From the NCBI RefSeq assembly GCF_034424625.1, contig NZ_CP139976.1, positions 5,022,001-5,086,000 of the forward strand: a stretch of 64,000 nt of DNA. The letters run 5' to 3'. The notes beneath the pieces are model-generated. The model saw only the letters and a list, made by a program, of their open reading frames with translations, searched no databases and was not told where the DNA came from. The DNA is from Janthinobacterium lividum. Its GTDB lineage: Bacteria > Pseudomonadota > Gammaproteobacteria > Burkholderiales > Burkholderiaceae_D. Below, piece by piece: positions 57,877-64,000 of the stretch (position 1 is its first letter; the number at the start of each line of letters is the position of its first letter). Position numbers and translations under genes: made by a program.

Positions 57877-60399
57877 ATGATTGAAAAGAAATTAAGCAAA
57901 TCCTTGCGCATGATGTTTGCCGGTACCTTGGTCATGAGCGCAGGTTTCATGCACCAGGCCGCCCAGGCGCAGGAAGCCAAGGCTGACGAGAAATTGCAGC
58001 GCGTGGTCGTCACCGGTTCCGCCATCAAGCGCGTGGATGCGGAAACCGCCGCGCCAGTGGAAATTTACAGCAAGAAAGATATCGAGCGCACGGGCGCCAC
58101 CAGCGTCGCCGAGCTGGTACGCAACCTGGCCTCCATCGACATCAATGACCAGGGCGAACTGAGCGCCAGCTCGCCTTCCGGCTCCGGTACTACCAACATC
58201 AAGATGCGCGGCTTGAGCGAGCGCAACGTGCTGATCCTGTTGAACGGCCGCCGCTTGCCGACCAATGCGCTGGCTGACGGTTCGGGCGCGGGCGCCGCAG
58301 TCGACGTCAACGCCATCCCGCTGAGCGCACTGGAACGCATTGAAATCCTGAAAGACGGCGGTTCCGCCATTTATGGCGCCGATGCGGTGGCCGGCGTGAT
58401 GAACTTCATCACCAAAAAGAACTACCAGGGCCTGGAAGCGAAAACCAGCTACGGCCAAAGCTCGCGCTCGGACGCCAAGGAAAAGACGGCCAACCTCGTT
58501 TACGGTTTTGGCGACTATGACACCCAGGGCTTCAACGTGCTGGCCACGGTCGACGTGTTCAAGCGCGATCCGATCTACCGCAAGGACCGCGACCTGACCC
58601 GTTCGGCCGACTTCCGCCGTTTTGGTGGTCCCGATGGCCGCAGCGGCTTCCATCCTAGCGGCAATATCGCCGGCGGCGGCACCCTGGTGCCATGCCCACC
58701 GGGTGATCTGAGCGCCGGCTCCTGCCGTTTCGACGTCAACAAGACCTTGCTGACCTCGACCAATGGCGCCGACCGCGCCAGCGGCATGCTGATCGGCAGC
58801 CTGAAAATCAGCGACAGCATCCGCGCGTTTGCGGAATTTACGTATTCCGAAAGCAAGGATGATTTCGAGTCCCAGGCCGCACCTGGCAATTTCCAGGTCA
58901 ACGGCAAGACTGTTGCCGGCCGCTTCATGCAAATGGGTCCGCGCAAGACCAACCGCAAGGGCACAATGACCCAGTTCTCGACGGGCCTGGAAGGCACGAC
59001 GCGCGGCATCGACTGGGATGTAGCCATCGGCAAGGGCGTGAGCAAGGCTACCAACCGCGATTCGAACTACGCGCACTACGATCTGTTCAACGAAGCGATC
59101 GAGAATGGCTCGATCGACCCGACCCGTACCGACAACGCGCAGGCAGCCGTCGACAAGATCCGCCTGACGCCTACGCGCGCCGGCAAGTCGGAACTGACCT
59201 TCTTCAATGCCAAGGCTTCCGCGCCGATCATGGACCTGGCAGGCGGCGCGATGGCTTACGCCGTCGGCGTGTCGTACAACAAGGAAACGCTGAGCGACCA
59301 ACCCGACCAGAACCAGATCGATGGCGTGGTCTTCGGCAGCATCCAGCAGGCTGCCGTCAAGGCGGACCGCAATTCCAAGGGCATCTTCGGCGAACTGTCG
59401 ATTCCATTCCTGAAAAACGTCGAAGCACAGGTCGCCGTGCGCTATGACGACATCTCGAATGTCGGCAGCAAAACCAGCCCTAAACTGGCCTTGCGCTATC
59501 AGCCGCTGAACAACCTGATGTTCCGCGGCTCGTATGCGGGCAGCTACCTGGCGCCATCGCTGAAACAGATGTTCGGCGGCGTCGATGCCGGCGCCTACAC
59601 GACGAACGACAAGGAAGTCTGCAATGCCTTCCCTTCGATCTCTGGTAACTGTACCAACTTCTCCTACTACCAGGTCTCCGGCTCCAACAAGGACTTGAAA
59701 CCGGAAACGGGCAAGACCTACAACCTGGGCATGGTGTTCTCGCCAGTGAATTCGCTGACGGTCAGCATCGATTACTTCAAGATCGACAAGAAGAACGAAA
59801 TCGGCACCCTGTCGGAACTGAAGGCCATCGAACGCGGCAACGTCGAAATCAAGAATGGCGACGCCCGCATCCTGCTGAACAACCAGAACCTGGCCACCAC
59901 CGAAGTGCGCGGTTTCGATACGGACCTGCGCTACACCTCGCCGCAAACGATGTTCGGCAAATTCACGATCCGCAATGCGTCCACCATCTACACCCGCATG
60001 GAAACGCAGGATACAGAAACCGATCCGGTGCAAAGCACGCTCAAGACGTTCATGAATCCGAAGTACCGCAACACGTTCACGGCCAGCCTGGAAAAGGACA
60101 ATATGTCCGGCTCCCTGGTCATCCGCACGACAGGCGACATGATCGACTCGGACTTGCGCCGCGACGAAATCAAGCCTGGCACCCGCACGATTCCTTCGCA
60201 CACCGAAGTGGATCTGACGGGCCAGTACGTGGCGATGAAAAACCTGACCTTCACGGCCGGCGTCAAGAACCTGTTCGACAAGATGCCGCCGTTTAGCATC
60301 ATGGGCGCAGGCAACCAGTACGGCACCCTGGGCTTTGCCCAGTTGTATAACGTGCGTGGCCGTTACTTCTACATCGGCGCAGGCTACAAGTTCATGTAA
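57877..60399 (+). CDS. TonB-dependent receptor, carbohydrate/peptide type
   Basis: An 840-residue outer-membrane receptor. Signal peptide to about residue 31 (ends HQAAQAQEA), plug domain from about 40 (QRVVVTGSAIKRVDAETAAP, later MRGLSERNVLILLNGRRLPT, GGSAIYGADAVAGVMNFITK), then the 22-strand barrel with terminal aromatic residue in FYIGAGYKFM. It belongs to the large receptor type often used for oligosaccharides or peptides rather than siderophores, but the ligand cannot be told. There is no adjacent Fur box or sigma/anti-sigma pair. Its leader is AT-rich with an inverted repeat and a hairpin. Confidence 0.93.
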   Translation: MIEKKLSKSLRMMFAGTLVMSAGFMHQAAQAQEAKADEKLQRVVVTGSAIKRVDAETAAPVEIYSKKDIERTGATSVAELVRNLASIDINDQGELSASSPSGSGTTNIKMRGLSERNVLILLNGRRLPTNALADGSGAGAAVDVNAIPLSALERIEILKDGGSAIYGADAVAGVMNFITKKNYQGLEAKTSYGQSSRSDAKEKTANLVYGFGDYDTQGFNVLATVDVFKRDPIYRKDRDLTRSADFRRFGGPDGRSGFHPSGNIAGGGTLVPCPPGDLSAGSCRFDVNKTLLTSTNGADRASGMLIGSLKISDSIRAFAEFTYSESKDDFESQAAPGNFQVNGKTVAGRFMQMGPRKTNRKGTMTQFSTGLEGTTRGIDWDVAIGKGVSKATNRDSNYAHYDLFNEAIENGSIDPTRTDNAQAAVDKIRLTPTRAGKSELTFFNAKASAPIMDLAGGAMAYAVGVSYNKETLSDQPDQNQIDGVVFGSIQQAAVKADRNSKGIFGELSIPFLKNVEAQVAVRYDDISNVGSKTSPKLALRYQPLNNLMFRGSYAGSYLAPSLKQMFGGVDAGAYTTNDKEVCNAFPSISGNCTNFSYYQVSGSNKDLKPETGKTYNLGMVFSPVNSLTVSIDYFKIDKKNEIGTLSELKAIERGNVEIKNGDARILLNNQNLATTEVRGFDTDLRYTSPQTMFGKFTIRNASTIYTRMETQDTETDPVQSTLKTFMNPKYRNTFTASLEKDNMSGSLVIRTTGDMIDSDLRRDEIKPGTRTIPSHTEVDLTGQYVAMKNLTFTAGVKNLFDKMPPFSIMGAGNQYGTLGFAQLYNVRGRYFYIGAGYKFM

Positions 60400-60446
60400 T
60401 GCAGCGCAATCCCCCGGTGGCCTGAAATGGCTGCCGATACTCTCCC

Positions 60447-60474
60447 AAAAGCCGCATATTCATGCGGCTTTTTT
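60447..60474 (+). terminator. Rho-independent terminator after the TonB receptor
   Basis: AAAAGCCGCAT (60447-60457) pairs with ATGCGGCTTTT (60462-60472) across a four-base loop; the run of T continues to 60474. Confidence 0.92.
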
Positions 60475-60490
60475 CATTCCCTGCAGACGA

Positions 60491-60517
60491 AAAAAAACCG
60501 CTGCAGGCAGCGGTTTT
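60491..60517 (-). terminator. Rho-independent terminator after the DUF1854 gene
   Basis: On the minus strand AAAACCGCTGC pairs with GCAGCGGTTTT and is followed by a run of T (complement of 60491-60497). It starts 17 bases past the DUF1854 stop. Confidence 0.88.
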
Positions 60518-60533
60518 CAAGACAGGCAATCGC

Positions 60534-61004
60534 CTACAGGAAGCGGTCGAGTATCTTCCGCGTCGTCTTGTCGATATTGAACATGTCGCGGATCAAGAAG
60601 TGGATGCCGTGGTTATCGGCGATCAGCAGCGACGTGGCGCCGATACGGCGGATGTCTTCCTCGCCTTTCAGCACGAACTGCGTCTCGCCCCGGTCCGTAT
60701 CGACATGCCAGGTGCATGGCGTGGCGAAGCTGCTGACGCTTTTCACGCGCGCGATCTCGGGCATGAATTCGCGCCCTTCCAGCTCTTCCTGCAGCAGGCT
60801 GCGCGCCGGCTCCGGCAAGGCGTCGATGCGGTCGATCCACGCCACTTCCTTGCCATTGCCCAGCACCAGCGAAATGCCTTCGTCGGGCGACTGGATGGGG
60901 AAGGCGCGCACGGGCGCCACGCCCTCAAAGACCTGGCCGTCCGCGTCCGTCATCACCAGCTTGCCGAAGGTGTCACGGCTTAATGTAAAAGTTGTACTGG
61001 CCAT
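60534..61004 (-). CDS. Cyanophycin-associated DUF1854 family protein
   Basis: A 156-residue protein of the DUF1854 family, which is often next to cyanophycin genes and their ABC transporter. It is mostly beta in the first half (FTLSRDTFGKLVMTDADGQV; VRAFPIQSPDEGISLVLGNG) and ends LLIADNHGIHFLIRDM. It starts two bases past the ABC-transporter stop, with AAGGAA inside that gene's last codons, so the two are coupled. Its molecular role is unknown. Confidence 0.88.
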   Translation of the reverse strand: MASTTFTLSRDTFGKLVMTDADGQVFEGVAPVRAFPIQSPDEGISLVLGNGKEVAWIDRIDALPEPARSLLQEELEGREFMPEIARVKSVSSFATPCTWHVDTDRGETQFVLKGEEDIRRIGATSLLIADNHGIHFLIRDMFNIDKTTRKILDRFL

Positions 61005-61006
61005 GC

Positions 61007-63277
61007 TTATTCCTTGTCATCCAGGGCGAGTTCGTTGTTGCGCGCCTGTGCTTCGTAGAGGCGGAAATAGGCGCCCTCTTTCGCCATCAGTTCATCGTGG
61101 CTGCCCACTTCGACGACCTGGCCGCGGTCCAGCACCACCAGGCGGTCGGCCCGGTGCAAGGTCGACAGCCTATGAGCGATGGCGATCGTCGTGCGGCCCT
61201 GCACCAGGTTGTCCAGCGCCTTCTGGATCTCTTTTTCCGTTTCCGAGTCGACCGACGATGTTGCTTCATCCATGATCAGGATGCGCGGGTCGATCAGCAG
61301 GGCGCGGGCAATCGAGATGCGCTGGCGTTCGCCGCCGGACAAGCCCTGGCCACGCTCGCCCACCATCGAATCGTAGCCTTGCGGCAGGCGCAGGATGAAT
61401 TCGTGCGCATGCGCGGCGCGCGCGGCGGCGATGATCTCCTGGCGCGTCGCATGCGGCTTGCCGTAGGCGATATTTTCCGCGATGGTGCCGAAGAACAGGA
61501 ACGGCTCCTGCAGCACCAGGCCGATGTTGCGGCGGTAGTCGGACACGGCGAACGAGCGGATGTCGACGCCATCGAGCAGGATCGCGCCTTCCGACACGTC
61601 ATAGAAGCGGCAAATCAGATTAACCAGCGTGCTCTTGCCCGAACCGCTGTGGCCCACCAGGCCGATCATCTCTCCCGCCTTGATGTTCAGGGTGATGCCG
61701 CGGTTGACGGCCCGGTTGCCATAACGGAAACCGACTTCGCGCAAATCGATGCGTCCTTCGATCTTGTCCAGTTTGACGGGCTGCGCCGGTTCCGGCACGC
61801 TCGACACATGGTCGAGGATGTCGAAGATGCGCTTGGCGGCCGATGCCGATTTCTGCGTCACGGAGACGATGCGGCTCATGGAATCGAGTCGGCCATAGAA
61901 ACGCGTGCTGTAGGCGATGAAGGCGGTCAGCACGCCGACGGTGATTTCGCCGCGCGACAGCTGCCAGATGCCGAAGCACCAGATGACCAGCAAGCCCATC
62001 TCCGTCAGGAAGGAAACGGTAGGCGAGAACAGCGACCAAACCTTGTTCAGCTTGTCGTTGACGGCAAGGTTGTGCGCGTTGGCGTCGCGGAAGCGGGCCG
62101 CTTCGCGTTTTTCCTGCGCAAACGCCTTCACGACGCGGATGCCGGGGATGGTATCGGCCAGCACGTTGGTCACTTCGCTCCACACGCGGTCGATCTTTTC
62201 AAAGCCCGTGCGCAAACGGTCGCGCACCAGGTGGATCATCCAGGCGATGAACGGCAACGGCGCCAGGGTCATGATGGCCAGCCACGGATTCATCGACCAC
62301 AGGATCACGCCCGTCATGATGATCATCAGCACGTCGGATGCGAAATCGAGCAAATGCAGCGAGAGGAAGACGCAGATGCGGTCGCTGCCGCTGCCGATGC
62401 GCGCCATCAGGTCGCCCGTGCGCTTGCCGCCGAAAAATTCCAGCGACAGCTTCATCAGGTGTTCATAGGTGGCCGAGCGCAAGTCGGCGCCCATGCGTTC
62501 GGACACCAGGGCCAGCACATAGGTCTTGCCCCAGCCCAGCAGCCAGGCCAGCAGGGCCGAACCGAGCAAGCCGCTCATGTAGTACACCACCAGCCAGGGG
62601 TCGATATGCTTGCCGTTCTGATACGGGATCAGCACATTGTCCATCAGCGGCGCCGTCAGGTAGGGCGGAATCATGTGCGCGGCCGTACTCAGCAGCATCA
62701 GCATGAAGCCCAGGGCCAGCTGGCCGCGGTAGGGATGGGCGAAGCGCCACAGGCGGAACAGGGTCCAGGTCGATGGCGGCGTGTGCAGTACCTTGGCGCA
62801 GATCGGGCATTCTTCCTGCTCCGGTTCCAAGGGCGCCTTGCAGCTGGGGCACACTTCCTGCTCCGCTTCCAGCACGGGCTGGCCCGTCAGGTGGCTGTCG
62901 AGGCGCTCGACGAACTGTTCCAGCACGCGGATCGCATGCAGGTTCTGGCCCAAAGTGAAGCGCCACGACGCCAGGCGACCGTGGTCGTCGAACAGTTCCA
63001 GGTGGCCGACACCGGCGTGGTCATGGTGCGTCAGGCGCAGTCCGGGGCGGAAAGACCAGCTTTTCCAGACGGTATCACCCGGGGAACGGGCCAGTAAACG
63101 CTTCTCTGTGACAACAATTATGCCTTTTGTGAAACGTAATCGCGCATCGAGGTCAACCTCAACGCTACTTAAAACGTTCTCCCCTGGAGAAAGGTTGCTT
63201 TCCACTTCCGCCAGCCAGTGTTCCGGCAGCGAAGTGAGGGGAATAGTTGTTGCAGGAACACTCAGTTCAGTTGTCAT
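61007..63277 (-). CDS. Cyanophycin-associated ABC transporter (fused half-transporter)
   Basis: A 756-residue fused ABC protein. Residues 1-135 form an N-terminal beta-rich extension, 143-160 a zinc ribbon (CPSC ... CPIC), about 175-480 the six-helix transmembrane domain, and 505-756 the ATPase: Walker A GHSGSGKST (542-550), LSGGERQR signature (646-653), Walker B ILIMDEATSSVD (from 667). Of exporter type. The N-terminal extension and zinc ribbon set it apart from MsbA-like exporters and match the form found with cyanophycin synthetases. Divergent from the cphA-type gene and coupled to DUF1854. It may export or sense a cyanophycin-derived dipeptide, but this is not shown. Confidence 0.9.
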   Translation of the reverse strand: MTTELSVPATTIPLTSLPEHWLAEVESNLSPGENVLSSVEVDLDARLRFTKGIIVVTEKRLLARSPGDTVWKSWSFRPGLRLTHHDHAGVGHLELFDDHGRLASWRFTLGQNLHAIRVLEQFVERLDSHLTGQPVLEAEQEVCPSCKAPLEPEQEECPICAKVLHTPPSTWTLFRLWRFAHPYRGQLALGFMLMLLSTAAHMIPPYLTAPLMDNVLIPYQNGKHIDPWLVVYYMSGLLGSALLAWLLGWGKTYVLALVSERMGADLRSATYEHLMKLSLEFFGGKRTGDLMARIGSGSDRICVFLSLHLLDFASDVLMIIMTGVILWSMNPWLAIMTLAPLPFIAWMIHLVRDRLRTGFEKIDRVWSEVTNVLADTIPGIRVVKAFAQEKREAARFRDANAHNLAVNDKLNKVWSLFSPTVSFLTEMGLLVIWCFGIWQLSRGEITVGVLTAFIAYSTRFYGRLDSMSRIVSVTQKSASAAKRIFDILDHVSSVPEPAQPVKLDKIEGRIDLREVGFRYGNRAVNRGITLNIKAGEMIGLVGHSGSGKSTLVNLICRFYDVSEGAILLDGVDIRSFAVSDYRRNIGLVLQEPFLFFGTIAENIAYGKPHATRQEIIAAARAAHAHEFILRLPQGYDSMVGERGQGLSGGERQRISIARALLIDPRILIMDEATSSVDSETEKEIQKALDNLVQGRTTIAIAHRLSTLHRADRLVVLDRGQVVEVGSHDELMAKEGAYFRLYEAQARNNELALDDKE

Positions 63278-63744
63278 CGTAAAGCATACTCCGGCTCGAG
63301 GCCAAGCCCTTCAGGGCGGGATTTGGGGGATGGGGCAGACGCCCGATCAATGTTTGTGTACTGCGCGATGGCGAGGCAGATGCACCAGTGGCAATTTCCT
63401 GTATTGTATCGAATGGATGCCTGCCGGTAAGGAATGATGGCAAAACGGAGCAAAAAAATGAGCGGCCATCGACCAGCGGCAAGTATACAACAGCCCGCTG
63501 TTGCGCAAATGCTCCAGCTTAGCCCAGAGTCGGTATCTTTATAACAAGTATGGCAACAATTAGTAACAATTAGAATGACAACACCAGCAGAATACGAGAA
63601 GCAAACGCGACAAGAGGCCGCTAAAAGTGGCACACTGCGCGTACCCGGGATAAAGAACCAAGCACGAGCCTGAAAAGACTCTGTAGAGCCAACATAAAGT
63701 ATCTGGCGCCCAGACGCCTGGCTTGTTATCAAGAAACCACTTAC
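63278..63744. other. Divergent intergenic region, ABC transporter / cphA
   Basis: A 467-bp region with no supported gene; open frames on both strands lack ribosome sites and cross into neighbours. It is AT-richer in 63480-63610, where a direct repeat AACAATTAG (two copies, 63553-63571) and TATAAC-like hexamers could hold promoter elements. No clear Ntr, sigma-54 or arginine-type operator was recognised. Confidence 0.45.
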
Positions 63745-64000
63745 ATGATCAAGAAGAAGAACATCGAATTTGCCCGCGTCACCCACTTGCGCGGCCCCAA
63801 CATCTGGACGTACCGCCCGGTGATTGAAGCCTGGGTCGACATCGGCGAACTGGAAGACTATCCATCCAATACCCTGCCCGGCCTGTACGAGCGCCTGGTG
63901 GCGTGGCTGCCCGGCATGATCGAGCACCGCTGCGGCGTGGGCGAACGGGGCGGCTTTTTCGAGCGCCTGCGCGAAGGCACGTGGTCGGCCCACATCCTCG
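63745..64000 (+). CDS. cphA: Cyanophycin synthetase, N-terminal fragment
   Basis: The first 85 codons of a gene that continues past the window. MIKKKNIEFARVTHLRGPNI and TYRPVIEAWVDIGELEDYPS match the N-terminal domain of cyanophycin synthetase, which polymerises aspartate and arginine into the storage polymer; LYERLVAWLPGMIEHRCGVG and GERGGFFERLREGTWSAHIL continue it. It resembles the betaproteobacterial CphA type with an MIKKK start, of which two paralogues often occur in tandem, so it may be either paralogue. The catalytic ATP-grasp and Mur-ligase parts are outside the window. Confidence 0.88.
   Translation, partial: MIKKKNIEFARVTHLRGPNIWTYRPVIEAWVDIGELEDYPSNTLPGLYERLVAWLPGMIEHRCGVGERGGFFERLREGTWSAHIL

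Noticed and set aside
57892..60201. 769-codon open frame on the minus strand
   Set aside because: Antisense to the TonB receptor, which has signal peptide, plug and barrel; no recognisable protein features in the antisense frame.
60992..63097. 701-codon open frame on the plus strand
   Set aside because: Antisense to the ABC transporter, whose Walker and signature motifs are intact.
63274..63993. 239-codon open frame on the minus strand
   Set aside because: It crosses the intergenic region and runs antisense into the start of cphA; no plausible start context or motifs.

Overview
The window reads as chromosome of a high-GC betaproteobacterium of the Oxalobacteraceae, most likely Janthinobacterium or a close relative. 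The main reason is the block from position 1 to about 14,800. Read on the minus strand it is leuC, an entericidin-like lipoprotein, leuD, leuB, asd, fimV, truA, trpF, trpB, trpA, accD, folC, a SPOR/DedD protein and cvpA, which is the classic Burkholderiales order. A cyanophycin-type synthetase with its dedicated ABC transporter at the right edge fits the same group. This assignment is an inference from gene order and protein character; no database was consulted. No rRNA, tRNA, CRISPR array, integrase or insertion sequence was seen.

Layout. (1) 1-14.8 kb: leucine, lysine/threonine/methionine-branch and tryptophan biosynthesis, acetyl-CoA carboxylase beta, folate polyglutamylation, pseudouridylation and FimV, all on the minus strand, with palindromic repeats in three of the gaps. 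(2) 15.1-19.1 kb: an exported S41-like protein converges with a one-base-overlapping cheZ-cheA pair. (3) 19.4-22.0 kb: an oxygen/stress module made of a candidate FNR box, a universal stress protein, an orphan NarL-type regulator and an FNR-like regulator. (4) 22.2-29.35 kb: an iron island bounded by two Fur boxes. From the left, hemP, a small unknown and a DUF2325 gene run rightwards; from the right, PepSY, DUF2271, DUF4198, apbE, a CysJ-like flavoprotein and a glutathione peroxidase run leftwards, so the two operons converge. (5) 29.5-31.0 kb: small stress-type proteins. (6) 31.1-38.8 kb: the four-gene ligase-associated DNA repair cassette (exonuclease, ATP-dependent ligase, Lhr-type helicase, PdeM) followed by recQ. 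(7) 38.9-45.4 kb: a MAPEG protein and an overlapping CheR, CheB, response regulator-kinase and hybrid kinase signalling operon. (8) 45.5-50.5 kb: ordinary metabolic, transport and regulator genes, including free methionine-R-sulfoxide reductase. (9) 50.5-55.9 kb: an unusual cysteine-pair-array, membrane and Sel1 protein, then a heme-binding barrel protein, and a tetR-map-unknown gene set. (10) 55.9-60.4 kb: AMP nucleosidase and a TonB-dependent receptor. (11) 60.5-64.0 kb: DUF1854 and the ABC transporter of the cyanophycin locus, divergent from the start of a cphA-type synthetase.

How the genes work together. The iron island is the most coherent candidate system. A cytoplasm-facing NADPH flavoprotein could pass electrons through the PepSY membrane protein to the periplasmic DUF2271 protein. 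That protein carries a DxxSGAT-type site, which the adjacent ApbE could load with covalent FMN. Two further points deserve attention. One is a family of fully symmetric palindromic elements of about 100 bp that sit directly against stop codons at 7.3-7.5 kb and 53.0 kb. The other is the tetR promoter, where -35, -10, operator and start codon overlap in a way that predicts a leaderless, self-repressed message.
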